Shown here: positions 44,241 to 57,405 of the stretch, one piece after another
Layout of the letters: the number at the start of each line of letters is the position of its first letter
Position numbering within the stretch: the first letter of the stretch is position 1
NCBI GenBank assembly: GCA_008704415.1
Contig: VXIS01000293.1
Location: 1 to 61,069, forward strand
DNA length: 61,069 nt
Direction of reading: 5' to 3'
From: Sphaerosporella brunnea
Lineage: Eukaryota > Ascomycota > Pezizomycetes > Pezizales > Pyronemataceae
The notes under the pieces: model-generated
The model's input: only the letters and a program-made list of their open reading frames with translations
Databases searched by the model: none
Told to the model about the DNA's origin: nothing
Translations under genes and position numbers: made by a program

Positions 44241-45211
44241 CCCTATCATACAAAAATATCTTGACTCACGTTATTTCAGAGAATGACGTGAGTCGAAATT
44301 GGCGTGAATTCAAACGTGGCTCAAGTGATATCAAAGCTTGACAGAAAACGTGATTGAAAACGTGATTGAAACGTGACCAAAAACGTGATGGGTACAACGT
44401 CCGTTACGTCTTATCAGACGTGAGTTGCGTCTCTGCAAATGACGTGATTTTCTCAAATGAAACATTAGCTTTCCAGTGCACTAGATTATTTGCCAGTGTA
44501 ACTGCGTTGTGTAGTCTACCTAGCTAAGACACCTACGGACACTATCCCATCGTCCCAGAGCCTACCCTCATCCATCCGAGACCCAGCCATCTATGTTTCA
44601 GGTAGCTAGAGGAGATTTGCGATCAAAAGAGAGTGGCGAATGCAGTACTATGCGGAAGAGTGTACGTGTCCTCCACACAAACCGAACCACCGCTTGCAGC
44701 AAGTAGCCCCATTCGAAGGAGTACCACGAACCTTTCACTCTGCGGGTCATCGGTGCTGGTACGCTGTCGGGTGCATGTTTCTCCACACCAGCTTGCAGCA
44801 AGTAGCCCTGTTTGTGGGAGGGTACCATGGACCTTCAGCTTGGTGCACATGCCAGTATTGCTTTCACTTCGCTGTAGCAACATTAGCTTCGTTGTTTTGT
44901 GAGATACACGAGCTTGAGATACCTTTAACTTGATAGTGATAGCACGGATGGGGTGGTGGTTGTGGGGATGGTATTTTTGGGGTCGTGGTTGTGATTCACT
45001 GCATCTCACTCCATCTCATTAACCGCCACCCCCCGTTCAAGCTCAACGGCAGTTGACGCAAGCCACGTCTTTCTATTTGGCGTGATTCACGTTTCTCCGA
45101 CGCTGGCCAGAACCATAACGTAATTCACATCTCCGAGAAACGTGAACTGCGTTTCCCGCTTGGGCTCACGTTTTTTAAAACGTGAATCACCATATTTTTG
45201 TATGATAGGGG
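44241..45211. mobile_element. Mariner-like non-autonomous element with TA duplication
   Basis: The left end CCCTATCATACAAAAATAT is inverted at the right end (45192-45211, one extra G) and flanked on both sides by TA (44239-44240, 45212-45213), the Tc1/mariner target. Inside both ends are many copies of ACGTGA/TCACGT (44270-44460 and 45050-45195), forming a subterminal array. The centre holds an imperfect tandem repeat of about 100 bp (44690-44830; shared core GCTTGCAGCAAGTAGCCC). No transposase is encoded. Confidence 0.65.
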
Positions 45212-45474
45212 TACCCCCGGACATCGCTGTATTGGCGCTCTATAACAGACAGGTGTTCATTGTGTTTCGCCTTGGAGTACCTGTTCGAAGTTAGCACAGA
45301 TAGGGGCAGAGGAACATAGGCCGGACAGGCCGGCAGAAAGATACGTTCAGGAGAGCAACTAGGATCGAGAAAGCGGAATCTGCCCATAGGCTTCCAGTAC
45401 GTTTAAATTCAATGACAAAACAAAGCATGAAGTACGTAATGTGTGGCATCAGAAACATCCTCAACTTTTGTCCC

Positions 45475-46757
45475 TCACCCAAGCCTGAGGCAAAGCCTCT
45501 TTAGCAGTGACTCTCTCCACCCGTCCCAGCTTCATCATAGCTACCATGAGTTTTGGAAGCTCGTCCAATTCCTCCTCTCCCATATCTAACCGCACCTCCA
45601 ACAGCTGCTTTGTGATCAGGGTTTTCAAATATCGACAATCCGTCGATATTTTTCCCGCCTGATCTTATTTCAGCTGCCCATCTTCCGCAAAGTACTTTTC
45701 TCTGCGTCCCTACTTGGTCTACCAACGCTCCGGAAGCCGGCCATAGGCAAGAGTTATGTCGATGAGAACATCGTCACGACTGGTGAGATAACTCCACAAC
45801 GAGTAACCACCGATTGTGTTGAATATCTGACAACCCTGCGACCAGATGTCGGAGGACGTCCCCCAACAACCTCCGGTGCCGCAAAAGCTGGGGGTGTCGA
45901 TAGCTGTTTCTGCACAACTTGTGGGTGGGAGAAAATGCTTCACCAAAATCCCTGCGAGTCCCTTGTATATTCGCAAAACAAGATGCAATGAGTTGGCGCG
46001 ACCTACACTATCCGGATGTTGCGGTCATAGATAAGGCAAAGCGGTATCATATCCTCGACTGATGGTGCAAAACAACGTATTCCGGAACGGGAATATTTGG
46101 GTCACGAGGAGTCTCTGTCTCTCAATGCTCTCGGTGTCGCTCCCAATACCGCTATCACTGGCACCGCAGACCATGGGCTCGCCAAGTTTGATGTTGACTT
46201 GTCCACGAGTCCAGGTTTCAAAGCCAGGCAGGCAAAATAGAATGTCTCCTCTGTGAAGATCTGGAAGGCTGTTAGGAACCCAATTCACGTTCTGTAAATC
46301 AAGCCGCTTCCATACCTCCATGAACGATTCCCCTCTCATGAAACTGCACTGTAGCTTGAATCATCAGGGCAACGGCCTTGCTTGCCAGTACCAATGGCAA
46401 TCGCTTGACATGTTCTAGAGCTTAACCAAGGTTAAGCCCAAGAGGTTCCGTAACCAGGCATAGATGTGTGCCGTTAGGACCGTCATGTGTGAATTCGTCC
46501 AACAAAGCTGGGAAGAATGACTGGGGGAATGACGCCGAGATGGATCTAAAACCTGTGGGTTTTGGCTTTGTTTCGAGAAGGCGTAGGAATCTGGCCTCCT
46601 CCGATGAAGAGGACGCATCGGCAGTGAGTAGCATGTCGGTTCTGATGAAGATATCCTGCATCAGCCATGCGGGTTGCGTTGGATCCATGTCCGAGTTTGT
46701 GCTCGACGACGACCGTTGTTGGGTTTGTCGCCGAGATGTACGGGATGATATATCCAA
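45475..46757 (-). pseudogene. Decayed SRPK-like protein kinase gene
   Basis: The minus-strand frames give, in kinase order: DGPNGTHLCLVTEPLGLNL (hinge), a stop, QFHERGIVHG (degenerate catalytic loop), FCLPGFETWTRGQVNIKLGE, SSDIWSQGCQIFNTIGGYSL (helix F of SRPK-type kinases), KYFAEDGQLK and finally RVTAKEALPQAW (end of the C-lobe). Frame shifts and stops separate all blocks, and the HGD catalytic Asp is lost. SRPKs phosphorylate SR splicing proteins; fungi often carry expanded, degenerate families. Confidence 0.7.
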
Positions 46758-47444
46758 ATCTATAGAGGTCCCATCCTGAGTCGAAGTATTGGGTTCCGAG
46801 TTTGAAGATGGCGAAGGTTGTCTAGCTCTGGGTTCTTTGACTGGTTATGCGGTTAGGGTTTGCTCCGACGTTTCACAACACCTTCCTCTCGTTGAGTGCG
46901 AGACTTGCGATGCGCGCTCCCTCCGAGTCGGTGTAATTGCCTATTGTCTTATGTACAACCTATCTCATCTACGACAAATACCCTTTCACATATCGTGCTT
47001 TTTGGGTACGGCTCAAGGTCAAATCGGCATGGCGTGGTAGCCTTGTTTTCAAGTTGACTTCATCAAAGTATTGTACTGTGCAGGCCTTGAGCTTTCATCT
47101 TATGTGTTTCTGATAAAAACTGTGGGGCTTAATCTCACCCTTAAGCTGGAAAAGTTTTTTTTTTTTTTTTGGTGGAGTGTCCTCATCATCTACTGCAGTC
47201 CAGGAAGTAGTAGTACTCTATTCCACGGTAGTAACTCGGATATGAGACCCTACAAATCAGATTAGCGACTCTGTTTATTTTTGTGATTTTTCTCAGTGTG
47301 GAAGGTGCTCCAGTTTTGGAATGTTGGGGGGGCCCGGGGAATTGAAACTGGCGGGTTTTTTGGTGGTCTGGTTTCGACGGAAAAGACCTGCAAAAAACCT
47401 CTGGTTTTGGTGGGTCTGAACTCCCCCCAGGAAAAGTGTTGATC

Positions 47445-47476
<32 letters not shown>

Positions 47477-48700
47477 ATTTTTGGCGTGACATGGTACCAA
47501 AAACCTCTTGGTTTTTGACCCCCCAAACCCCCGGCAAAAAAACCCTCCAGTCTGAACTCCCCTACTACTAGGTAACTCCAAGGGTCCCCTTCTATCGTGA
47601 GGAATAGAAACGAGCGAGCCTGGCAAGATTGGGCAAGGCCACGAGACAAGATACGCAGATAGTTCAGCCACGAGCACCGTCTGGTGATTGGGGGGGGTCA
47701 CGTAGATAATACTAGAGTCCCTTGTCGTAGCTGCACGCGCGCCGCCGCCTTTCTTGTTTTTCCCTGAGCATATGGGGCATCCGCATCCTCACTCTGTCTG
47801 TCTACCTTCGCACCAGTTCTCAAAAAAAAAAAAAAAAAAATACAAGCAAAACCCAAACCTCGACATCAAGCTCCACCAGCGCCATTCCGGTTTCTACCCG
47901 CTAGCCTGCGATGGCTTTTGCTGCTGGTGATTGGAGTGTGTAGTCAGTGGTACAGCGAGGGGAAGGGGAGGGGGGATGCGGGATCATTAATGCAAATGAC
48001 CCAACACACACACTTCTGAGCGATCCGGTAGCAACTTCTGCAACACAGCCGCAAAAAAGCTAAATGCATCCATCATCCAAGAGCACCGCTTTTTTTGCTC
48101 TTTTCCAGCCGGGCACCGACACAGGCACAACTATCTCCATACCCCACCCATATCCGAGAAGTCCGGTACCTGCAGATTATTGAGCAGAAAGAAGTAATAT
48201 GAAGTTGGTAGTGACAGCACTCTACAGACACCCCCCCACTATCGGCGGGTAGGATGAGTTTTCTCTCCTCATAGATACAAAACATCTCATTGCGTGTAGG
48301 TACGGGTACCTATTTTTGATCCATCGACATGTCCAATGCCTCTCACTCCGGAGAAAAAAAAAAAAAAAAAAAAAAAAAAAACCCAGGTAGGGCGGCCCCC
48401 TCGCACAAACCGCATTCATCGAAATGCAACACAGTAGCCAAAGCCCCTCAATATCCCCACGCGGCTACGGTTTGCAAGTCCACAGCCTGCCGAGTTCCCA
48501 ACAGCAGAAAAACTTACCGCTGCCGTTCTTTCATCATGCAAAAAAACGGCAAACTTCACAATGCAACAACCTGGAATTCGAAACGGCTGGGATCATTAAG
48601 AATCACTCGTGCATGTCTCTCTCTATCTCTTCTGCCGCCTGCTCGTCACTTCGAGCCTTCAAGCCGGGCCTTTCCACCTTTTTTTTCCCCTGTGGCTAGG
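46758..48700. other. Gene-free, homopolymer-rich region
   Basis: No gene is supported. It holds T-runs near 47155 and 47450 (about 27 T) and A-runs near 47821 and 48353 (about 28 A). Two related blocks flank the long T-run, each containing an AAAAACCTCTTGG-like motif and GTCTGAACTCCCC. Confidence 0.5.
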
Positions 48701-48701
48701 C

Positions 48702-48732
48702 TATGTATGTATCTATGTATGTATGTATGTAC
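48702..48732. repeat. (ATGT)n microsatellite
   Basis: About seven tetranucleotide units with one variant. Confidence 0.85.
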
Positions 48733-49743
48733 TTTGCAAAAAAGTAAGACGTATGTAGAATACTTCCCCCCCGTTTGCTTGCAGACAGAAAAAAGCCTTG
48801 AAGCAGATCTCAAAACACCACCACCACCACTACTACTACTCATAGCAAATTCTAAGGCTGCAAGTATACAGCCTCGTATAGACAGACCTAGCTAGACAGA
48901 AGATCCAGACCCGTGACGTCCCCCCCCGGCATCACAATCCATGCCTTCCCCTTGCCTTCTAGAAGCCCTCGCAGCCCATCTCGTGATCGACGGCGGGTGG
49001 GCTGCATGCGAGGCTGCGAAGCCACATCACGCCCGTAATGATAAAAAAACAAAATAAAACAAAACAAAATAAGGCTTGCTTGCGTTGCAGCGGGCTAGCG
49101 CTGTGCTTCAGGTAGCCTTGCAAAACGAAAAAAAAAAAAAAAAGGAAAAAAAAAAGGAGGCGAGATCAGTGTCGGTGGTATTTGTTTTGTAGAGCTTGAG
49201 AACGTAGAGTAGGTACGCAACATAAGGCTGGCGGCGGGGAAGTCGTGATGACGTCCTGCCGTGCGCAGGAATCGAACTCAAATATATGAACGGCGTGAAA
49301 ACCCCGTTGTTGCTGTGAAACAAACCGTTCTAGACCCGTTTCACCAGCTCATCCCGAATCCTCCACCCCCGTGGGGTTCGCAAAGCTTAAAGTTCCAGCC
49401 CGATTGCAAAGCTGGCTGCATGGTGGAGAGATCTAAGCATAGGCACTCACTCGGGCCCGCACGCAACGTCATGACCACCAGATGCAGAGTGCTGACTCGT
49501 GAACCAAGCAGGTAGCACCGCAACGAACTTCCCTCCGCACGGGAGATCGGGATCTTACCTGCATAAGCTCAAGCACTACCACTTCAACGGTGAACGGCGC
49601 CCGCCAGATCGCATTATCTTTCCCCCGTAGATACCGAAAGCTTCCAATGGTAGGCGCCGGAGCAATCAATATCCCTTTTCGGTGTTGTGTTGGCATTGGG
49701 GGGGGGGAGGTGGTGACGAAGATTGCGGTTCGGGAAAGGAAAG

Positions 49744-49744
<1 letters not shown>

Positions 49745-49791
<47 letters not shown>
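49745..49791. repeat. (ATG)n trinucleotide repeat
   Basis: Fifteen or so GAT/ATG units in a row. Confidence 0.9.
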
Positions 49792-50604
49792 GCTATGCTA
49801 TGTATGTATGTACCATGTCATGGCCCGCCCGCTGCAGGTCCACTTCCTTCCTTCCGCCCGCTGCTGCGGCGTTCCGATGGCGGTGAGGATCGAGCTTCGC
49901 TTCGAGCGGGCTGCGTCGCCGGAACATCTCCTTCTGGAAACTCGTGGGGCGAGCGAGGCCACCTGTCTGCGGGATGCGCTCTGTGTGTGTGTGCGTGTTT
50001 GTATCACGGGGGTGGTGCATGGGATGTTTCTCACACTTTGGTCGGGCGGAAGAAGGCCGGCGATTTTGATTTCTTTATACCTCTTGCGTGTAGCCGGCGT
50101 GAGTTCGAGTGTCCGAGATGGACGTGCAGCGTGACCAGGTGTATGATGTATGTAGACAAATGCGGGGTAAATCAAGTGAGATTTGTATCTCGATGAAGGC
50201 AGAAAAACAAGCAAGGAGCTGGCTAGAATTGCTTTTTCACTGGCAGAAACGTTGACGTTTCCCCACACCCCCGCCTCTCTCCTCTCCAACGATCCAACCA
50301 CAAAAAATGGCATCGGGAGTATCGATCGAAGTTTTCTTGCCTTTCGTCTCGGATCGCGGACGTGAGGGGTGGTGAGTGGTCGCTGTCTGTTCGAATTCGT
50401 CGCTGCTCCGCCAGCTTCGGAACGATACCTACGAGAAGGTAACCGTACCTTACGTCAACGCGCAGCATCAGCAGCACCGCCCAGGATGACTGAGTTCCCG
50501 GATCTTCGGTTGATCAACTCGGGAAAGCGAATTGAGAAGGAAGGAGGGGCTGTTGCGTCGGAGAAATTTGGACACTGCTCTGTGGTGTCGGTTGGCTGCC
50601 CAGT

Positions 50605-50967
50605 TTAACTGGAAGTCGAAACCCAAGCAACACGATGGGGGGAAGAACGACGACGACGACGCTGCATCAAGAATTTTTTTTTCTTTCTTGTCCTGTTCCG
50701 ATGTCGACTGGAAGCACGTCGAGGCCGCTGAGTGATGCCAGCAGAGCGAGGCGCGGTCGTCGTTCCGAAAGCAAGTCTTCCACCACCTTTGTCACACAAC
50801 AACACTGTTGACGACAACAATGCCGTTCCCAGATCATGGGCGTCCCGGAACGCCTGCGCGATCTGGCCCGCGACCATGCCGGTAAGGTGGTAACAGGAGA
50901 GCATCGTGACGACGATGACAAGCAGAAAGAAGCTGATCGAAACACCAATCAATCCACTCATGCTCAC
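50605..50967 (-). CDS. Possible small membrane ORF (120 aa)
   Basis: Starts MSMSGLIGVSISFFLLVIVV, a convincing hydrophobic span, then a helical stretch, then a very basic low-complexity tail. There is no homologue that I recognise and the tail looks non-coding. Weak. Confidence 0.2.
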   Translation of the reverse strand: MSMSGLIGVSISFFLLVIVVTMLSCYHLTGMVAGQIAQAFRDAHDLGTALLSSTVLLCDKGGGRLAFGTTTAPRSAGITQRPRRASSRHRNRTRKKKKFLMQRRRRRSSPHRVAWVSTSS

Positions 50968-53900
50968 GCAGAAAGCGATCTATCTTTGCTACGCACCACG
51001 CTGCCGTGAGACACAGCGCTGCGGATTATTGGATTACATACGGAGAAACGGCTGATGAAGTCGGCCCGACGGTAATTGCTCTCTGTCGTGCATTGCCTGC
51101 CGGGGGGGGGGGGGGTTGGGGACCGTGGTATTCTTCCGCCCGCTCCATGTGTCTTGCCTTCCCGGCCTTGCTTGTGAGGCCCGCCCATCCATCCATCCCC
51201 GGGTGGGTGAAACTGGTGTCATGTCATCGCAGCTGTCGGCAGATTGGAGACTGGGCGACGCGGCAAAGTGCCCGCACAGCGTTTTTCGTTCTTTCTTTTT
51301 TCTTTTTTTTTTTCTTCTCTGTGTGTGCTACGAAGTTCGTCGGGGGCTGCAGAAGCTGGCACATGAACGAGCGAGCGGCCGCAGGGTGGGGTTTGCGGGG
51401 GCCGCAGCGCTGAATGGACAGCACTTATCGATGGGTGGGTTGTTGCGCTGCAACCACCTCCCCCTCTTTCGTTCAACGTGATTGTCCACGTCAGACAGAC
51501 ACACAAAAGACATATCGTCGTCCACACTTTGCATGACCCGTGTGGACGTATTTCGTTTCCACAGTTTCTGCGTTGTGTCCAATATATGTGTGTGCGTGTG
51601 TGGACGACGATCGCGCATCCCCAAGCGTAGATGCACTGGTACTCTGTGGATGTAGAGTGCTCTATGCATGTAATTTCTTCTGCTCCCTCCTCCCCTTTTC
51701 GGCTTGCTGCTGCTTTCCTACTCGCTGGGGAAAGCCGTTGATCATCACAATCGACAGGGCCGTCAGGCGGAAACGGGGGGTCGAAACAACAACGCCCGCA
51801 GATAACGAAAAGCTCGGGCCAGCCAGTGAACAGGCGTCTAAACTTGGTTCACATCGACACTCGCTTGCGCGGGGGGCCGCCAGCGGAAATGGCTGTCGCG
51901 TTGCTCGGCCTGGCTGCTTGGCTCCAAATAAACGTCAGGAACGCGCTACTGCTGCACTGTACTCTAGAGTTGCACGGCGACGATCAGCTCGTCCGGAATG
52001 TTTGCACGCCGGTCTTGTCTCACAGCGTTGCAGCGGGGCTGAGGCCGCGAACGTAAGGTTTCTCGAGACTCTCCCCTCTCTCTCTCGCGCGCCCGCCCCG
52101 TAGCTACTAGACGAAAAAAAAAGTATTCGGACACCTTGTGTAACAACCCCCCAACCCGCGGGTATCCCACCAAAGCGCAACAGCGCAAAAAAAAATCGTT
52201 AGCACAAATTCTTTATGCCTGAAGGGTTTCAACTGCTATCTCTTAATTTGAGACTTCTTCCAAATTTTTTGAGTGAGATCCAGAGAAGTTATCGATTTTT
52301 CACTGCGTGGCTTGGCTGTCCGAATACTTTTTTTTTCGTCGAGTAGGGCTGTCTGTGGAGAAACACAAGATGTGTTTCGGGTTCAGCCAAACATAGCCGG
52401 CTGCTTGGAGTCACAAGGCCCTCCGCCTTTCTCTTGCCGCTGGCTGATTGGAACCGCTGAGGGAACGCCAGCGTGTGGGGAAAAAGGGCGCTCGCTCGTG
52501 GGTTACCATCGGGGTCACACCGCAGTAATATTTTTTTTTTTTTTTTTTTCCCGCCACCACCCCTGACTGGCTGATTTTTTCGTGTGAGGTGAGCGCACTG
52601 CACGGAAACATGGTGTGTTGCTGCAGAATTGCAGATTGCCGGATGCAAAGGCCGCTTCCTCGATAGGGTGCAGAGAAATTTCATTGCAGAAAACCTGGTG
52701 TGGTGTGATGGAAATAGCCGCCTTGCCGTCATCATTAGGCGCTGCCGGCCCACTCGTTGTGAGAATCGAATTGTAAATCGGTACCGCCTCGGGTACGTAC
52801 TCGAGGTACTGCAGCACTCCTGCCGGAGCGAGGCGGCTTCAATTTGTGAAGCCTATCGGTGAGCCCAGCTTGGGATGTTGGCACTGCTGCTGCTCCGCTG
52901 ACACGAGTGAGAATTCGAAGATATGTGCTGTGCCAGGCACGGGCTTCACGAAAGGCCGCCAACAACTGGACTCGCGGTGCCGCCCAGTCAGATCGCACCA
53001 GATTGCTTTCCAATTCATGCTTTCCATTCAGGCCTTAGTGACGTCCTAATGAAGTAACGATCACTTTTTCCTTTTGGCTCTTTCCCCACGATGAGCGCTC
53101 TACTACATACTCCACGCTCTGCAGCCCTTGACAGCGCTTTGTATCGGGCCCCCCACCCCGACCAATCGTGAACGACCAAGAATACCGGGCGGTGGTTGGG
53201 GGAAGGAAGTTCGTGAACAGACAGGGATGGGAAACATGGCGGCCTCACCATGGGACACGCCAAGGAAAACAGAGGAAGCGCAGCGGTTGGATAAAAACGG
53301 AGATCGTGGAAAGTGGTGCCTGATCCATGAAGGTCTTCAGACAAGCACACACCCCCCCCCCCCCCCAAAATGGACACCCGGCCATGACGAGATCGCGGAA
53401 GCTGCACCACGAACTAACGCGAGACGCTGCTTTCGGCGGGTGGGAGAGGAGGTGAGGGCCGTGATCAATATCGTGAGGGGTACAGGTACTGAGCGCATAC
53501 TCTACTGTTTTCGTCCATGGGATGAGGGGGTGGTGGCAAGCCCAGCCAGGTCAGGCCTCTCTCTCGAGCTTTTCTCTTTCGCTCGTTCTGTTGAGGCTGA
53601 GGCAGTTGAAATAGCAGTTGAGGAGACATTTTGGGCCTATCTGTAATGTGTGTGCGCCCCACTCTAAGACTCTTAGAGCGGAATGACTGATGCACGCAAT
53701 GCCCTTCAGTGGCTGGATTATTGGAAGCCGCAACTTTAGCAACCTTGAAGTCTTACTCCCCCTCTCGACCAACCAACCCCATGAGCCCAGCCCGGAGGAA
53801 AGTGCGTTCCAGGCGGGTAGACGAGCGTAGCACACACGCAAACGAGAGCACACATAACATCGGGGCCACTCCCACCTGAACTTCCTCACTCGCAGCTCAG

Positions 53901-54600
53901 CTCACTCTGATTCAAGACGCCGAATGATCACATACTCCTCGCCCGACCGCATCATAGTCGTCCTGAATTATCCATATCGTATGAGCAGGCCGAGGCATAG
54001 CAGCGGCAGCAGCGACAGCAACAGCAACATCAGACACCTAAATCCGCCCAGAATACATCATTAATTCATGATCTCCTTCGGCGTCGATAATTCCAATATC
54101 TCCGACCTCCGTTTATTTGCCTAGCCAGCGTGCTCGCTTCCTATACGTTCCCGCGAATTCTGCTTTTTGTGGCTTGCTTCATTAGCTCTACGTTCTTGTA
54201 TTTCATATACACAACACATCATTCACCCCCCCCATCCTGTGCCCAACGGGAACGCCGGCTCGTCAGCTGTTCTCGACGTCTCGACAGGAGTGCAGCAAAT
54301 ACCCGCAAAAACCGCAATTCCCTTCCGGGCCGGATATTCTTCGTATCCCCTGGAAACGGAATTTCAAACGTCTCGTTTGTTACTCACAATCGCCACTCGA
54401 GACTGTGCAGAAATATAACCACAGGAGTCGATCCTCTGTGAGCTGCAACAATCAACAACTTCTTTGTAATCGCCACAAAACACATTGTTACCACGCTTAA
54501 CATTTTTCACGACGTCGCAAATACATATAACTGTCCAGCACAAGGCTGCAATACATCCCCACACCAACTTCACGCAACTTCCTTACCGATAAACCCCATA

Positions 54601-56017
54601 ATGTTCCCATCATTCTCAAGACAAGGCTCCGACCGCAGCAACAGCAGCAGTAGGTCGTCGTCATCTTCCGACTACGACAGCCAGTCGTCCAAGAGCTCTG
54701 TCCCGAATTCGGTGCCGTCGTTGGACCATCATTCGGTCGAGTCGCGCTTCGACACGCCCCAAGACTCGGCGCTATTTGACACCAACCCGCTCACCTCGGT
54801 GAACACCTACTGCACGACCGTGGTCTCCCACGACGACCGAGAACACGATTCCTACTTCGACGCCTACGACGATTCCGAATTCTTCTTCGATGAGCCACCC
54901 CAGAGCGCGGCTGTGCCAGCGACGCCTCAGGAGTTCGCCGAACACTTCCCGCGCCACCGAAAAAGACTGATCATCAAACACGATGACTCGACTCTGGACG
55001 GGAACATGAATGTGCGAGTAGACTGCGAGGCGCCAACGAGGCGAGAACAGAATCGCCGCATCACCCTTTTCCACATGCGCATGTACGACCTGCGAGATCG
55101 CGACTTTTCTGTACGCCGGTACGGAAGGGACTGCGGACGCGAGGTCGCGCACGTAAAGCGGAAGTTCGTCGCGCCGCCCCAACGGCCGACGCTGCGGAAG
55201 GCTCTCAGCAGCTTACGCGGCAAGCAGCAGCACGAAGAGCACGAGTTCAGACGGCTGGAGCGGGCAGACAGTGGGTATGCGTCAAATTTCGACGACGAGG
55301 AGGAGGCGGAGCACGAGGCAGCGCCCACTCCCAGCAGCGCACAGCCGAAAGCGACCAATACCTGCGCGCTCGAATTCTCGAACTACGCTCACGTTGAGCT
55401 CACCCGTCGCGGAGCCAAGTCCGGGAAGAAGTACGAGTTTGAGTACTGGGGCAAGAGCTATTCGTGGCGCAGGACTATCAAGGGCGCCGGGATGAACGAG
55501 GATGTTTCATATCACCTCGTCAACAACGCCTCCGGAGCTGTCGTCGCGGAAATCCTACCCGACATGCTGGATGCTACGACGTTGGCTATGGAGGAGGCGA
55601 AGGGTGGCTTCGTACCGCCGTGCTCAATGTTCATCAACGATTCGCCTGCCGATCCTGTCAACAGCCAGAACGCCGACGTCGCTGAGTGAGTAACCCGAAA
55701 AAAAAAAAAAAAAAAAAAAAGTCTGCATACAAGTTTTTTCACATGATCCTGACATATTTTCTTTTTCCAGCGTCATCGTCACAACCGGTCTCGTCGCACT
55801 CGTTGATGACAGCATCAAGCGAAAATATCAGCGAAAGCGAACGGTGCAGTTGGTGCTGCCCACGTCGAAAGCACTGAACATGGAATACGTTGGCCCGAAA
55901 CGCTTCATCGACGAAATGTTCCACCGCGGACGCCCCGTCATCGTGCGGAGTCAGTCAGCACCGCTCGGGTCGATGTCGCCGACGCCAGCAGCTGTGAAGC
56001 GAATGTTTACGTTGTAA
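54601..56017 (+). CDS. Unnamed fungal protein, possible tubby-like C-terminal domain
   Basis: Exon 1 54601-55685, intron 55686-55770 (GTGAGT, an A20 run, acceptor TTTCCAG), exon 2 55771-56017; 443 aa. The stop read in exon 1 (TGA at 55687) lies inside the GTGAGT donor. The N-terminal half is Ser-rich then acidic; a basic stretch follows (RREQNRRITLFHMRMYDLRD). The C-terminal domain reads KYEFEYWGKSYSWRR, VSYHLVNNASGAVVAEILPD, PPCSMFIND, ADVADVIVTTGLVALVDDSI. These beta-rich blocks and the closing helix resemble fungal tubby-C-terminal-like proteins, which is recalled from family patterns and not tested. Codon use is G/C-rich and consistent throughout, so the gene looks live. Confidence 0.75.
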
Positions 56018-57405
56018 AAGCTAGAACTGCAGCTTCGGCTTTTGCTTTGTTGAACACTCTCTCCCCCGCGCTTCTTACCAATACGCGTAACGACAGCAAA
56101 CGGTTTTTGGGTTTCCACTTTGGCCCTCCCACTTGATGGCCAATCATCCGTTACCAACACTGCGCCATCACACCACCACCACCACCTCTACCCAAGAACC
56201 GCTATATATGTATATCTATCTGTGAATATATAGGGACAGATCACCTCGTTGGCGTACAGTTTTTTTTTTCTTCCGTTTTTCTTTCTGTCATTCGGGGGTT
56301 TGGGTTTCAAGCGAGGGATATATACACCTCTGGGAGGGGTATGCATGGGATTGATTGTTTTTTTTTTTCTCCTTGGGATGCTTTGGTTGGGGGAGCATTG
56401 GCTTTTTGATATAACGGAATTCCCGCGAGGGTGGAGGAGTATTTGTTTCGATTGGAGGGGAGGGAACATGGGTAACTGGGCTGTGCACACTATGTACGAT
56501 GGACAGGAGGATGGGAGGGAGGGAGGATCACAGGCAAGGGTGGCAAAACGAAGGATTGGAACACAGTAGGCACATACTTGAGCAGGTAGGGTAGGAATTG
56601 GAACTGGGTCAGGAGAGATGCGAATAGATATCCCGTCATGTGCTTGCAGATTGTATTGTATCTAACGGTGTATGCGTATGTGTATGATTTTTTTATTTTT
56701 TTTTTGTTTCTTCTTTGCGTTATATAATGCTTGTTGTTTTGTTTTCTTTTCTTTCTTAGGCTTGTGATGAGGAGAGTTACACGTGTACGAGAGAGCGTAT
56801 TTGATGATAAAGATTTTTTTGTTCTTTTTTTTTTCTCTCGTGATTGTTACCGTACTGGACTGGACTACTGACTGTAGGGAGTTTTTTTTTTTTTTATTTG
56901 CTTGTGTAATTGTTACCCCCACCCACCGACCGCCGCCGCGCTGGAACTCGGCCTCGGCCCACCTGGTTCGTCCGATCCATACGCCCCCCCCCGTTGCCGT
57001 TGGGGTTTGGCCTGGCTACTGTGGAATAACACAGCACTGGAAAAAAAATAGATGGGATAGATGATATCATTGAGCCGGTGCTGCTTTTACCTCGCTCTCC
57101 CCCGCCCGCTTCCTTAGCTCGGTACTGCTCAGCTTTTCGCGCTCCATCCATCAAACAGATCCACCACGCACGCCCACTTCCAATGGAACCCATCCATCCC
57201 TTCTCTTCTCCCGCTTGTTGTTGACTGCAGCACCACCGCTGTGTGCTTCTTATCCTTTAGCATGGGGGGGGGGGGGGGGCGGAGAGGCCGCGTTGATGCT
57301 GTGGCGGTAGAGGCCATGTATGCCGTGCATGTGAGAAGTAGTTTATGCCCGAGGTGGAGGTGGTCAAACTTGCTCCTTATCAGTGGGCAGTGGGCCTTCT
57401 TCTTC
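56018..57405. other. 3' region and intergenic DNA
   Basis: Pyrimidine and T-runs (56260, 56360, 56690, 56815, 56883), G15 at about 57265. No gene is supported; the first few hundred bases are probably the 3' UTR of the upstream gene. Confidence 0.5.

Larger units (their letters stand above)
48733..54600. other. Long gene-poor region upstream of 54601
   Basis: Nearly 6 kb of short conflicting frames on both strands, with homopolymers (A18 near 49129, G14 near 51102, T19 near 52530, C14 near 53353). None of the frames, including 172 codons at 53128-53646, shows a motif. The final 500 bp are likely promoter and 5' UTR of the gene at 54601. Confidence 0.45.

Noticed and set aside
47186..47701. 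171-codon minus-strand frame
   Set aside because: It reads through a long homopolymer as poly-Lys and through repeated non-coding blocks; no domain.
49240..49330. Possible tRNA on the minus strand (GAGTTCGATTCCTGC looks like a T-arm)
   Set aside because: The T-stem does not pair, and no matching acceptor, D or anticodon stems can be drawn.
49682..50313. Overlapping 130-170 codon frames on both strands
   Set aside because: They depend on the ATG microsatellite and on mutually exclusive frames, with no recognisable domain.
53128..53646. 172-codon plus-strand frame
   Set aside because: It includes a poly-C run translated as poly-Pro, with no motif or splice support.
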